NCBI GenBank assembly: GCA_963773465.1
Contig: CAVZBF010000001.1
Location: 496,001-560,000, forward strand
DNA length: 64,000 bases
Source: VBAS01 sp963773465
Lineage (GTDB): Bacteria > Bacteroidota > Bacteroidia > Chitinophagales > Chitinophagaceae
Direction: 5' to 3'
The position numbers and the translations under genes were made by a program. Position 1 is the stretch's first letter. The number at the start of each line of letters is the position of its first letter. Below the pieces are notes generated by a model that was not told the origin of the DNA, ran no database searches, and saw only the letters and a list, made by a program, of their open reading frames with translations. Below are positions 26,661 to 36,213 of the stretch, piece after piece.

Positions 26661-27617
26661 ATGAAAGCCGCTATTCGTACAGTTTATGGTCCACCTGGTG
26701 AGGTACTAACTATAAAAGAGATCGATAAGCCAACTCCAAAGGACAATGAAGTGCTTATAAAAGTGTATGCCGCCAGTGCCAACAGGACCGACTATCATGT
26801 ACTTACCGGCAAACCAAATTTCATGCGGTTGTTTACAGGATTATCAAAACCAAGATTAACGGTTACAGGATCAGATTTTGCCGGGCAGGTTGAAGCAATT
26901 GGCCCGGCTGTAAAAACTTTTAACGTTGGTGATAAAGTGATGGGCTTTGGTGGAGTCTTTTGTATCGGCTCGCATACAGAATACATAACATTTCCTGAAA
27001 GCAAAGGAATTGTTTTAATGCCCAGCAATATTACTTATGAACAGGCAGCTGCATGTTTGGAAGGAACTTATTATTCTGCTGCGGGTATTAATTATCTGAA
27101 GCCAACAGCCGGGCAAAAAGCATTGGTGTATGGTGCATCGGGTGCCATCGGTTCAGCCGATGTGCAGTTTCTAAAATATTATGGCTTGTATGTTACGGCA
27201 GTATGCGGTGGTGAGAACAGCGAACTCATAAGATCATTAGGCGCTGATAAAGTAATTGATTACAAAACCCAGGATTTTACACAGGATGACGAACGATATG
27301 ATTATATTTTTGATGCGGTTGACAAAACCAGTTTTTCCAAATGCAAACCTCTTTTAAAGAAGAAAGGGATCTATACTTCATCAGGCGGGTTTGAGAATTT
27401 GGCATGGGCACTCATTACAAAGTTTTCCGCAAAAAAAGTTTTATTCATTGCTCCCGAAGACGTCAAAGGCAATATGGCATTTATCAAAAAACTAATTGAA
27501 GAAGGACGCTATCGTCCGGTAATTGACAGAACATATCCACTTGATAAAATTGCTGAAGCATTTACTTATGTTGGGACGGGGCAGAAGGTGGGGAATGTGA
27601 TAATTAAGATGGACTGA
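26661..27617 (+). CDS. NAD(P)-dependent MDR oxidoreductase
   Basis: An intact 318-residue medium-chain dehydrogenase/reductase, paralogous to the gene just upstream. The N-terminal GroES-like domain is MKAAIRTVYGPPGEVLTIKEIDKP, with the invariant GSDFAGQVEAIGPAV. The Rossmann domain has ALVYGASGAIGSADVQFLKYYG and then GADKVIDYKTQDFTQDD. The C-terminus KVGNVIIKMD is the standard KVVI-type end. The structural-zinc cysteines are absent, which points to the quinone-oxidoreductase-like branch. It is probably cotranscribed with the upstream copy (33 bp gap). Substrate unknown. Confidence 0.85.
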   Translation: MKAAIRTVYGPPGEVLTIKEIDKPTPKDNEVLIKVYAASANRTDYHVLTGKPNFMRLFTGLSKPRLTVTGSDFAGQVEAIGPAVKTFNVGDKVMGFGGVFCIGSHTEYITFPESKGIVLMPSNITYEQAAACLEGTYYSAAGINYLKPTAGQKALVYGASGAIGSADVQFLKYYGLYVTAVCGGENSELIRSLGADKVIDYKTQDFTQDDERYDYIFDAVDKTSFSKCKPLLKKKGIYTSSGGFENLAWALITKFSAKKVLFIAPEDVKGNMAFIKKLIEEGRYRPVIDRTYPLDKIAEAFTYVGTGQKVGNVIIKMD

Positions 27618-27703
27618 GCTTTTGTGCTACTATTTAGATTTCCCTTCCATCCTGTTTTTACCCGAAAGCTTCACAACAATCAAGAAGCCAAGCCCGCGCC
27701 CCA

Positions 27704-27889
27704 GACGACCCTGCCTTACTGGAAGAGGTCTCTAACATTTTTGAACTCCAGGAACCAGAAACTGTTTTTACAACAAACAATGAGCAAAAGAATGCAATAG
27801 ACGAAGCACAGCAACAAATAAAGAATAAACAAACACTCGATAACAGTCAAGCCAATAAAGAAAGCGATGAATGGTTAAAAGCTGAATAG
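27704..27889 (+). pseudogene. C-terminal remnant of an addiction-module antitoxin-like protein
   Basis: An open frame without a start codon encodes DDPALLEEVSNIFELQEPE, then NNEQKNAIDEAQQQIKNKQ, and ends ANKESDEWLKAE. The EA..QI followed by QAN.E.DEWL end is typical of small Bacteroidota antitoxin-like proteins encoded before RelE/ParE toxins. The N-terminal DNA-binding half is missing, and upstream translation gives no match. No toxin gene follows. I read it as a decayed toxin-antitoxin locus. Confidence 0.45.
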
Positions 27890-27895
27890 AATTAC

Positions 27896-27920
27896 AGAAC
27901 GTACAAGAGTGCGACGCAAC
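27896..27920 (+). repeat. 25-nt dispersed repeat, copy 1
   Basis: Begins AGAACGTACAAG and ends GCGACGCAAC. It is the exact reverse complement of 62956-62980, 35 kb away. Both sit in non-coding DNA near the sequence GAATAGAATTA. Confidence 0.75.
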
Positions 27921-27987
27921 TAAAGCCTCATAGTAGCAATGCAGCTCGGTAAATAAAAAAAATTTTCCTCGGCCTGAGTTATCGAAT

Positions 27988-28789
27988 TCATTCCTCATCC
28001 ACATTCAATTCATTTATCTGATCTTTATAATCCGAAGGAAGCAGGATATTTTTCAGCAGCCAGTCCATCTTCATCAGCCTGCTGATCTTATATACCGGCA
28101 CTACAGGAGTAAGCAAAGAAAAATCACTGAACTGCAACAACTCTTTTACTCTATCAGGCACCACTAATTTTTGTCCTTCTATCAACACTTTAAACCGCAT
28201 GGCACCAAGATGCTTTTTATATTGTTTAAAAAGATCGAGCAGTATATTCACTTTTCTGCAGGTCTTCCATTAAATGTGCTTTTCTTACCGGCAACCATTC
28301 GATATAAGTAAGTGGTAACTCTTTTAATCCCATTCTTGCGCCAACACGATAAAAAACATTGTACACTTCTTCTTTTTCTTCATCGCTTAATTTTTTTTCG
28401 AGCAGCTCGTATGATGCAATGGAATAATGTATCAGCATAAACAGCACATCACGATAAGCCCAGTCGGGAATTGCAGCGCCGCGGTTTTGTTCTACAGCAG
28501 TATGTATATTCCGTATAGTGTCAATCGCTTTATTGGCTTCGTCCATTGAAGAAAAAACAATTCTTCTTGCATACCTGACTGTGGAGAATAACCGGCCTAT
28601 GGGATCAGCAGGCAACTTGCCGGTAAAGTAAAGCCAGTCGACTGCTTTATTAAGTGCAAATTCAGCAGCAGCCCCTGCAAAAATAAAAAGCACCGTATCG
28701 CTTTTGCCCCAGATCTTTCTAACAACCGAATTTTTTTCAACAAAGAATTGCATAAGGTCCAAATTACTTGCTGCTAAGTTACGCATCAT
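27988..28789 (-). pseudogene. DUF2236/MpaB-like oxygenase, single frameshift
   Basis: A protein of about 267 residues resembling the DUF2236 family (latex-clearing oxygenase/MpaB-like). From the ATG at 28789: FIFAGAAAEFALNKAVDW, then DPIGRLFSTVRYARRIVF (the family's dP..Rl..T...... core) and IRNIHTAVEQNRG with a possible haem-ligand His. The first frame stops at 28226. A second frame continues FKQYKKHLGAMRFKVL to SDYKDQINELNVDEE at 27988, and an indel near 28235 joins them. Family assignment is by pattern and moderate. A 102-residue gene lies 27 bp upstream on the same strand. Confidence 0.55.
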
Positions 28790-28816
28790 TGCCACCGCGT
28801 ATCACGGAAGTGTATA

Positions 28817-29125
28817 TTATAATTTTTCAAACATAATAGACCTGATCAAAATTTCTTCCTGTTTAAATATCCCTTCCAGGCGCTGTTTGAATTGTTGCCA
28901 CCAGTTTTTATCCAGGTCCGTGATCATAACCTCTGCTATTATCAGTTCATCATAATTTGTTTTGCCGGTTTCGTCCTTCCATAAACCTTCCACTGAAGCA
29001 TTGCGATAAAAAGTAACGCCACCAAATTGCTCTTTTAACCCGGTACGCAGATCATCGTACACGGATCTGCCAAACGCCTGTTTATTATTGTCGTAAAGTG
29101 GCAAGAAAATTTGAATAAGGTGCAT
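28817..29125 (-). CDS. Hypothetical protein upstream of the DUF2236 gene
   Basis: A 102-residue soluble protein starting MHLIQIFLPLYDNNKQAFG. It reads as a compact alpha-beta fold of ferredoxin-like size: strand, helix (SVYDDLRTGLKEQFGG), strands (VTFYRNASVEGLW, DELIIAEVMI) and a long C-terminal helix (WWQQFKQRLEGIFKQEEILI). Its size and strand pattern suggest a small stress-response or binding domain, but I do not recognise a named family. First gene of a probable two-gene unit with the DUF2236 protein. Confidence 0.65.
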   Translation of the reverse strand: MHLIQIFLPLYDNNKQAFGRSVYDDLRTGLKEQFGGVTFYRNASVEGLWKDETGKTNYDELIIAEVMITDLDKNWWQQFKQRLEGIFKQEEILIRSIMFEKL

Positions 29126-29281
29126 CGGAGAGAAGTTGATTAAAATTAGGGATTTTCATCTGTTTGGTTGTTCATATAAAAAGTCGCTACTCTCGCAGGA
29201 ATGAATAATATCCAAATACGGAACAGTGATTGAGGTTACGGCTAATATGCTCCTTAGCCTTAAATAAATTATTTTTACCCG

Positions 29282-31075
29282 ATGATAACGCCGTTGAATA
29301 TCTACCAGGAACAAATAACAAAACATAGTACTGAGCTCAGGAGCCTTGAAAAAAGAAACCGGTTGTTTGGCTGGTTACGATTTTTAAGTTTGACCCTCGC
29401 TTTCGTAAGCCTTTGGTGGGTGCTGGTACACGGGTTACTTATTCTTATCCCGGTCACTGTTTTACTTATTGCTGTATTTCTTTTTATCCTGGCAAAACAT
29501 TTAAGTAATAATGATGCCATTAAAAATCTCGAACGGTTAATTCAAATTAACGGATCGGAGATAGAAATACTTGATCATCATTTTACACATTTACCTGGGG
29601 GAGAAGAATTCAAGCCGGAGCATCATGAGTATGCAAATGACCTGGATATTTTCGGTCGTGCGTCTTTATTTCAATATATAAACCGTTGTAATTCGGAGCA
29701 GGCGAAAAAAATGTTCTCGAACTGGTTATTAAGTCCATCATCGCATCAAACTATTTTAGAAAGGCAGGAAGCGGTAAAAGAACTGGCACCAAAAATTGAA
29801 TGGAGACAGCAATTACAATCTTATGGCATTGCTCACTCGATAAACATTGCGACTGAAACTAAAATTGAAGATTGGATAAAAGAAGATCTTAAATTTATCA
29901 ATAAGCCTTATTGGAAGTTGCTTCGTTTTATTTTACCGCTGATCAGCTTGACATTGCTGGCATTGCACCTAACAGGTGTGCTTGCTTCAAATGCTTTTTA
30001 TCCGTTAATTATTTTAATGCTTGCAATTTCGCTTGGCATTTCCAAATTGATCATGCCTGAATATGCAAAGCTTAATAAAGTAGCGCCACAACTGGAAACC
30101 TTGTCTGACAGTGTAGAATGGATAGAAAAAGAAGATCTCAAGAGTAAACTTCTTGCTGAACTGAAAGGAAAGTACATCGACAGGTCAGTTAGATCATCAC
30201 AAACAATTAAGCAACTAAAAAATATTTTAGACAGAACAGATATACGACTGAATCCTCTTGTATTCATCCCGCTCAATACTTTTATCTTTTGGGACCTCCA
30301 GCAGGTGTTGGTATTAGAGAACTGGAAAAAAGAAAATAAGATGCATATCAGCGATTGGTTCCATTCTTTAGCGGAAATAGAGTCGATCTCATCTCTTGCC
30401 AATCTTTCTTTCAATCACCCGGGCTGGGCGTTCCCGGTTATAGCGGAAGAGCACGGAACAGTCATCGCAGATTCATTAGGTCATCCTTTAATTCCAAAAG
30501 AAAATCTTGTCACCAATTCTTTTTCAACAGCAGGAAACGAAGGATTGAATCTTGTAACCGGTTCTAACATGGCCGGCAAGAGTACGTTTTTAAGAAGTGT
30601 GGGAGTAAACATTGTTTTGGCAATGATGGGTTCGGCAGTTTGCGCTAAATCATTTACAGTTTCAAATATGAAAGTTATCAGCAGCATGCGTGTAAATGAT
30701 AACCTGGAAGAAAACACTTCCACATTTTACGCAGAATTAAAAAAGCTAAAGGAAGTTATTGAAGCCGTATACAGAAATGAGGAGGTTTTTCTTTTGCTTG
30801 ATGAAATATTGAGAGGAACGAACTCTGCCGACAGGCATACGGGTTCAAAAGCTTTGATAAAACAATTGATACGGCATAATGCTGCGGGATTGATCGCGAC
30901 ACATGATTTGGAACTTGCAAAACTTGCAGATGAATTTCCTGACAAACTTCATAATTATCATTTCGATGTACAAGTTGCGGGTGATGAACTTTATTTTGAT
31001 TATAAACTAAAAAAAGGCGTTTGCACCAGCATGAATGCTTCTTTATTAATGAAAAAGATTGGGATTGAATTATAG
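29282..31075 (+). CDS. Membrane-anchored MutS-family ATPase
   Basis: A 597-residue protein with the C-terminal ATPase domain of MutS but not its mismatch-binding or connector domains. Two hydrophobic helices near residues 30-75 (WLRFLSLTLAFVSLWWVLV and LLILIPVTVLLIAVFLFIL), and another pair near 215-255, predict membrane attachment, which is unusual for MutS relatives. Walker A is GSNMAGKST at about 427, then a signature region (SSMRVNDNLEENTSTFYAELK), Walker B LLLDEI at about 504 and GTNSADR. The conserved switch His lies in ATHDLELA. This is the MutS-like group frequent in Bacteroidota. Mismatch repair is unlikely without the recognition domain; a DNA-structure or membrane role is inference only. 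Confidence 0.85.
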   Translation: MITPLNIYQEQITKHSTELRSLEKRNRLFGWLRFLSLTLAFVSLWWVLVHGLLILIPVTVLLIAVFLFILAKHLSNNDAIKNLERLIQINGSEIEILDHHFTHLPGGEEFKPEHHEYANDLDIFGRASLFQYINRCNSEQAKKMFSNWLLSPSSHQTILERQEAVKELAPKIEWRQQLQSYGIAHSINIATETKIEDWIKEDLKFINKPYWKLLRFILPLISLTLLALHLTGVLASNAFYPLIILMLAISLGISKLIMPEYAKLNKVAPQLETLSDSVEWIEKEDLKSKLLAELKGKYIDRSVRSSQTIKQLKNILDRTDIRLNPLVFIPLNTFIFWDLQQVLVLENWKKENKMHISDWFHSLAEIESISSLANLSFNHPGWAFPVIAEEHGTVIADSLGHPLIPKENLVTNSFSTAGNEGLNLVTGSNMAGKSTFLRSVGVNIVLAMMGSAVCAKSFTVSNMKVISSMRVNDNLEENTSTFYAELKKLKEVIEAVYRNEEVFLLLDEILRGTNSADRHTGSKALIKQLIRHNAAGLIATHDLELAKLADEFPDKLHNYHFDVQVAGDELYFDYKLKKGVCTSMNASLLMKKIGIEL

Positions 31076-31191
31076 ATTTTAAATGTGTTTGGTGGTTGAT
31101 CGATCAGTATTGAGGTGGATAAGGCATAAAGTGCGCATTGATCTAGGTCGAGATATTTGATGAACTTCATATAACTAATAAAACAAATAAA

Positions 31192-31650
31192 ATGAAAAAG
31201 ATCATTATTGCGGCAATACTTTTTTCATCATGTAAAACAGGAACAACCGATCTGAGTAAACAAGCGGCTGAACAGATCAGGAATGCTGATATTGCTATGA
31301 GTGACCTGGCAACAAAAGAAGGTTTTTTCCAGGCATTATTAAAGTATGCGGATGATAGTCTCATCATTCCGCGGGAAGGTAAGCTGCCAATGATCGGCAA
31401 AACGGAAGTGACAAAAGGTTGGGCTGAAAAACCAATGATCAAAGAACTTACCTGGAAACCAATAAGAGCAGAAGCATCACAAAGCGGAGAAATTGGGTAT
31501 TCGTTCGGATATGCAATTTACCAGGGAAAGGACACAACTACGTATACAAACTATTGCACTATCTGGAAAAAACAAAAAGATGGTGCATGGAAATTTGTTT
31601 ATGATGCCGGTAATAATATCCCGCCGCCTGCTGATAATTTTTTTAAATAG
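31192..31650 (+). CDS. SnoaL/DUF4440-like lipoprotein
   Basis: A 152-residue lipoprotein. It has a short signal MKKIIIAAILFSSC with Cys at 14, then a cone-shaped SnoaL/NTF2-like fold: helix DIAMSDLATKEGFFQALLKYADDSLIIPREG, a middle Trp/Pro region (KELTWKPIRAEAS), and strands SGEIGYSFGYAIYQG, YTNYCTIWKKQKDGAWKFVYDAG. This resembles the DUF4440 group. Ligand or reaction unknown. Isolated from both neighbours; the histidine kinase converges from the other side 24 bp away. Confidence 0.75.
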   Translation: MKKIIIAAILFSSCKTGTTDLSKQAAEQIRNADIAMSDLATKEGFFQALLKYADDSLIIPREGKLPMIGKTEVTKGWAEKPMIKELTWKPIRAEASQSGEIGYSFGYAIYQGKDTTTYTNYCTIWKKQKDGAWKFVYDAGNNIPPPADNFFK

Positions 31651-31674
31651 TGATTTAACACTGGCTTGTATTTG

Positions 31675-33018
31675 TCAGAATTGTAAAAGAAATGCTGTTC
31701 CTTCACCTTCCACTGATTGTACCTGTATATTTCCTTTGTGCAGCATCATTATTTGTTTGCAAAGGCTAAGCCCGATGCCACTGCCGCTTTTTTTAGTACT
31801 GAAAAATGGAATAAAGATCTTCTCTATTATTTCAGCGGGCATGCCATTGCCGTTGTCGGCCACTTTTATAATGGTTTTGCGATTGGTACTTAAATAAGCA
31901 GATAAAACAATGCGGGGATGTGGTCTTTCTTTTACCGCTTCAATAGCATTCACTACAAGATTGATTAAAACCTGTTCAAGAAGGTTGGTGTCTGCTTCAA
32001 GTGAAAGATCGGGATCTTTTAATATCGTTTCGATCTCGATATTCTTTTGCTCAAGTGTTGGCTGCATCAATTGTAATAAGTTTTCAAAAATATCTCTGAC
32101 ATAAATCTTTTTAAGATTTAGCGTCGTTATCTTATTCAGGTTGCGATATGTTTCGGCAAATTTTAAAAGGCCTTCACTTCTTCGTTTGATCGTTTCAATG
32201 CCTAATTCAAGATCATCGACGGAACCCGATTCATTACTTAATACTGCCACGGATTGTTGCAAGCGGTGTTTTAATGTATCGGCAAGCGAGGAAATGGGCG
32301 CTACAGAATTCATGATCTCATGTGTCAATACACTAAGCAATTTTTGCCATGCTTTTGATTCCGTTTCATCGAGCGCCTCGTTTACATTTTGAAAAGCGAT
32401 CAGCTTATAAATTTTTCCTTCCGTCTGAAAAGCCGTTGCTGATAATAATATTTTAAATGAAGAAGTTTCCAGGTGTGCTGTAGCGATCCTTCCGTCACCG
32501 GGTTTTAAAGAAATGATCTGTTGATACAATACTTCATCTCTTTTTGCCAGCGAATGAATTGTTTTCAGGTACGGAAGCTGCAACATTCTTTTCAGTGATT
32601 CGTTCATCCAAACAACTTTACCGCTTTCTTCTTCATAAGAAAGGATCCCGGTATCAACGAGCTCTAATATTTTTTGCAGGTATTGATACTGCGTTTCTTT
32701 TTCTTTGCTTATAACTTTGAATGTCGTATTAATCTCATTAAATCCCTGGCGAAGGGGCTGGATCTCTATGGGTGCATGTTTTACATCAAAGCTTCTTGAG
32801 AAATCACGGTAATGAACAGATTCAACAAACTGGTCTAATTCATCATGTGCCTTTTTATGGAAGTTATAAAAATCAACAACCTGGTAAATGATCACCGGAC
32901 CGGCGATTAATAAATAGACGTATAATTGGTGTACTAATAGAAAAGCTGTGACGCTTAGTGTTAAAAATAATAACACTACCCGTACTAAGATCCGCCATTC
33001 AAATTGTTTAAATATCAT
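31675..33018 (-). CDS. NtrB-like membrane histidine kinase
   Basis: A 447-residue sensor kinase. The ATG at 33018 (MIFKQFEWRILVRVV) is preferred over one at 33039 inside a repeat. Two N-terminal helices (VVLLFLTLSVTAFLLV, LYVYLLIAGPVIIYQVV) with almost no loop between them imply an intramembrane or cytosolic signal. A HAMP-like helix follows, then a PAS domain (DTGILSYEEESGKVVWMNESLKRML). The phosphoacceptor is in LTHEIMNSVAPI (His about 232), the N box DTNLLEQVLINLVVNAIEAV, G1 VADNGNGMP, F FIPFFSTKKSGSGIGLSL. The cognate regulator lies 217 bp upstream on the same strand across a repeat-rich gap. The pair stands back to back with the export locus and probably controls it. Confidence 0.9.
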   Translation of the reverse strand: MIFKQFEWRILVRVVLLFLTLSVTAFLLVHQLYVYLLIAGPVIIYQVVDFYNFHKKAHDELDQFVESVHYRDFSRSFDVKHAPIEIQPLRQGFNEINTTFKVISKEKETQYQYLQKILELVDTGILSYEEESGKVVWMNESLKRMLQLPYLKTIHSLAKRDEVLYQQIISLKPGDGRIATAHLETSSFKILLSATAFQTEGKIYKLIAFQNVNEALDETESKAWQKLLSVLTHEIMNSVAPISSLADTLKHRLQQSVAVLSNESGSVDDLELGIETIKRRSEGLLKFAETYRNLNKITTLNLKKIYVRDIFENLLQLMQPTLEQKNIEIETILKDPDLSLEADTNLLEQVLINLVVNAIEAVKERPHPRIVLSAYLSTNRKTIIKVADNGNGMPAEIIEKIFIPFFSTKKSGSGIGLSLCKQIMMLHKGNIQVQSVEGEGTAFLLQF

Positions 33019-33020
33019 AT

Positions 33021-33054
33021 CCGGCCCCCTTTCCCCCAAAGGGAAAACTTAGAT
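33021..33054 (-). repeat. C-rich dispersed repeat R1
   Basis: Minus-strand copy of a motif that reads ATCTAAGT, then a pyrimidine-rich half and a GGGGG half around a short turn. R1 touches the kinase start codon. See R2-R5. Confidence 0.6.
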
Positions 33055-33086
33055 ACCCCCTGTCCCTAATAGGGAGACTTAGATTT
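33054..33086 (-). repeat. C-rich dispersed repeat R2
   Basis: Minus-strand copy directly abutting R1: AATCTAAGTC, then TCCCTATTAGGGA with a GACAGGGGGT end. Confidence 0.6.
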
Positions 33087-33198
33087 AATCTTTTCAATTA
33101 TTTTGTAAAACCTATTAAACGAAATTATCTGATATCGTATAAAATCTATAATACTGAAACAAATTAAGAGCTGATTAAGATAAAAAATGTATGTACCA

Positions 33199-33232
33199 CC
33201 TAAGTCTTCCCTTTAGGGGGACAGGGGGTGGG
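33199..33232 (+). repeat. C-rich dispersed repeat R3
   Basis: Plus-strand copy (CCTAAGTCTTCCC, then GGGGGACAGGGGGT) immediately after the sigma-54 activator stop codon. R1/R2 and R3 face each other across a 112-bp gap between kinase and regulator. Confidence 0.65.
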
Positions 33233-33235
33233 GTT

Positions 33236-34595
33236 TTAAATATCATACTTACTTAACCTTCGGTAAAGCGCTGTTCTTGTTAATCCTAATTCTTTAGCGG
33301 CTTTGGTAATGTTGCCGTTATTTTTTTCAATCACTTTTAAAATAGTATTTTTTTCAATGGTGCTTAATTTCATTTCTTCCGGTTCATTATCACTTGCGGC
33401 TGCAGATTCTATTGGAGAAAATATCAAATCATTTGCCTGCAACACATTCTCATCTGCCATGATCACCGCTCTTTCAATTGTGTATTGAAGCTCTCTTACA
33501 TTTCCCGGGTAGTGGTAGCTCATTAATTTCTCAATTGCCTTATTATCGAACTCCAATTCAGGTTTTATATATTTATTGCAATACAACCTGCAGAAATGCC
33601 TTGCGAGTAATAATATATCATTTCCTCTTTTCCGAAGTGGTGGCATTACTATCTCAACTGTATTGATACGGTAAATAAGGTCTTTTCGAAAACGGTTTTC
33701 ATTGGCAAGTTCACTTAGTGAAACATTGGTGGCACAAATCAGCCGGATGTCAACAGCAATGGCTTCATTACTGCCAAGCCTGTTGATCTGCCGGTTTTGT
33801 AATACATTCAATAGCTTGGCTTGCTGTTGCAAAGAAATATTTCCGATCTCATCCAAGAAAAAGTGTTCCTCCGTTTGCTGTTTCAAATCTTCCCATCCTG
33901 TCTTCCCTCGCATCGGTAAAGGCGCCTCGTTTATAACCGAACAATTCACTTTCAAATAATGATTCAGTCAGCGCACCAACATCCACTTTTACATATGGTT
34001 TATCGGCACGCAACGATTGCTGATGAATTGCTTTTGCCACAAGATCTTTACCGGTCCCGTTTTCTCCTAATATTAAAATGTTGGCATCGGTGGGTGCGAT
34101 CTTTTCAACTTTATAGAATATTTGCTGCATCGCTTCCGATTCCCCAATCAATTCTTTTCCAATGATCGAATCCGAATGCAAACCGGGTGTAAGCGACGTC
34201 TTGCTTTCTTTTCTTTTTAAAGAATCTTTGATAATAGAAATAAGTTTTTCATTGTGCCAGGGTTTTACCACAAAGTCTGCCGCGCCTTCTTTTAAAGACC
34301 GGACGGCCAGGTCAATATCACCATAAGCAGTGATCATTATTACAGCGGAATCAGTCTTTAATTTTTTGATCTCATTTAGCCAGAACAAACCTTCATTGCC
34401 TGTATGAATTGAACTGGTGAAATTCATATCAAGCAGGATCAGGTCAAAATGATCTTTGTTCAAATGCCAACGAAGATTTTCCGGATTTTTTTCGGTTATT
34501 ACTTCTTTAACTTCTGTTTTTAGCAACAACCTTACTGCGGTAAGCACATCGGGGTCATCGTCTACAACTAATATGGACGCATTCTTTAATATCAT
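33236..34595 (-). pseudogene. NtrC-family sigma-54 response regulator, single frameshift
   Basis: A sigma-54-dependent activator of about 452 residues. The receiver domain has VVDDD, phosphoacceptor Asp56 (LILLDMNF), Thr (MITAYG) and Lys111 (VVKPWH). The AAA+ domain has Walker A LGENGTGKD near 168, the sigma-54 contact loop as GYKRGAFTDA (a common GAFTGA variant), Walker B NGGTLFLDEIGN and an arginine finger region PPLRKRGNDILLLA. The C-terminal Fis-type helix-turn-helix is ILKVIEKNNGNITKAAKELGLTRTALYRRL. An extra G near 33857, in the Walker B codons CTTGGATGAG, breaks the frame so that one part ends at 33849 and the other runs to 33236. An isolated one-base insertion in a perfectly conserved motif suggests a sequence error and a working gene. 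Confidence 0.88.
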
Positions 34596-34845
34596 CTATA
34601 CTCCACTTAAAAAATTTTCAGTCTGCCTTTTAACAACTTCTGCAATTATACCATAATTACAAAGTCATGGCAATTAATTTTTTAGTAATAAGTGTTCGGG
34701 CCGGGTGTATCAAAATCGGACAGTTGATGTATCACTAACGAACACTTTCGTAGATGTGGGTCTTGTAACATTCTGTAAATCAAAATCGTCCTAAACTGGC
34801 ATATTCTTCCATAATAGAAACCAGTTTCTCATGTAGATATTTACA
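34596..34845. other. Divergent regulatory region between activator and export operon
   Basis: This region must contain promoters for both the minus-strand regulator and the plus-strand adaptor operon. A short inverted repeat AGAAAC, CA, GTTTCT lies at 34816-34829. I find no convincing -24/-12 sigma-54 site; the nearest, TGGCAT at 34797, has a -12 half with wrong spacing. Confidence 0.4.
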
Positions 34846-34889
34846 AAGCTGCTTCAGTCTTCAATGCAGTCGTAAGATTGAAGCAGCTT
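34846..34889 (+). terminator. Orphan terminator/attenuator ahead of the adaptor gene
   Basis: A 16-bp stem with one G-U pair (AAGCTGCTTCAGTCTT and AAGATTGAAGCAGCTT), 12-nt loop, followed by ATTTTAAC on the plus strand. No plus-strand gene precedes it for 3 kb, and it ends 37 bp before the adaptor start. It is therefore either an attenuator in the operon leader or the end of a small RNA. Confidence 0.65.
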
Positions 34890-34926
34890 ATTTTAACAAA
34901 TTGGACTTTTAAAACCAGTTATAACC

Positions 34927-36183
34927 GTGGATAGAGTTATCGCAAAAAAGAAATGGAGGCGTAAACGCATACTGACAATTGCCGGTATCGTTGGCATTAT
35001 TGTTATTGATCGCCGGTGCTTATTACATGACATCGGGCAAAGCCCCGTTTGAACGTTGAGACAGAAAGGATCACGATCAGCGAAATAAAATCGGGTCCTT
35101 TTAAAGAATTTATTCCTGTTAACGGAATTGTGTTGCCCATCACTACAATTTATCTCGATGCATTGGAAGGTGGAAGAGTGGAAGAAAGATATGTTGAAGA
35201 TGGTGCTATTATGAAAAAAGATCAACCGATCCTCCGGTTATCGAATACTGATCTGCAATTAAGCCTCGTGCAGCAGCAAACTTCGGTTTATAACCTTCTT
35301 ACACAAATGCAGATCTCTCAAAACCAGGCACAACAAAATAAAGTCACCGGAATGAACCAGTTGACTGATGTAAACAGCGCAATTAAAGGAAGCAGAAAGA
35401 ATTTATAAGCTTAATAAAAGTCTGTATGAGCAAAAAGTAATTGGCGGGCAGGAGTTCAAGCAATCTGAAAATAATTATAACTTCCTGTTAGAAAAAAAGA
35501 GACTTTCCGAACAGATCGTAAAACAGGATTCTATATCCGGAAACCAGCAACTAAGGCAGGCTCAACAATCTTATAAAGGATCACAGGAAGCGCTGAATGT
35601 AATGCAGAAAAAAGTTGGCGACCTGATCGTAAGAGCCCCGGTTGACGGACAGCTTACTTCACTCGACGCAGAAATAGGACAATCGAAAAATAAAGGTGAA
35701 AGATTAGGACAGCTTGATATTCTTAGCGGCTTTAAAGTAAGAGTAGACATTGATGAACATTATATTTCACGTATCTACACCGGCTTGATAGGAGATTTCA
35801 CATTTGCCAATAAGAGCTATAAGTTGAAAATTACAAAAGTTTACACACAGGTCACTAATGGCCGGTTCCAGGTTGATATGGAATTTGAAGGTGAAGTTCC
35901 GCAGGGCATTCGCCGCGGTCAGACATTACAGATCGGGCTTGCATTAAGTGACGAGATAACTGCCTTGCTTTTGCCAAAAGGCGGATTCTATCAGCAAACC
36001 GGTGGCAACTGGATATTTAAAGTGGCAGAAAATGGAAAGACAGCATATAAAGTGGATATACAGCTTGGCATGCAAAGCCCGGATTATTATCAAGTATTGC
36101 AGGGATTAAAAGCAGGAGACAAAGTGGTTACATCCAGCTATGAGAACTATGGGAACATGCAGGAACTTGTTATAAAAAACTAG
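34927..36183 (+). pseudogene. MacA/HlyD-type periplasmic adaptor, frameshifted
   Basis: Membrane-fusion adaptor of about 418 residues that would link a MacB-type transporter to an outer-membrane duct. It starts at GTG 34927 (MDRVIAKKKWRRKRI) with a transmembrane helix in TIAGIVGIIV. A first lipoyl half follows (TIYLDALEGGRVEERYVEDGAIMKKDQPILRL), then a long coiled coil (QQTSVYNLLTQMQISQNQAQQNK to RQAQQSYKGSQEALNVMQ), the second lipoyl half (VGDLIVRAPVDGQLTSLDAEIGQ) and a beta-barrel (FKVRVDIDEHYISRIYTG). Three one-base indels break the frame: two within 34990-35060, and an extra G near 35391 in the coiled coil. First gene of the export locus; no TolC-like gene is in the window. Confidence 0.85.
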
Positions 36184-36213
36184 AACAATTTGATCACTTA
36201 TAAAAGTATAGCC

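Noticed and set aside
27768..28004. 78-codon minus-strand frame rich in aromatic residues and Cys
   Set aside because: It is antisense to the antitoxin-like remnant, which has the better protein sequence.
34797..34812. Possible sigma-54 promoter (TGGCAT ... TTCCA)
   Set aside because: The -24 half is good but the -12 half lacks GC and the spacing is one base short, so it is not reported as a promoter.
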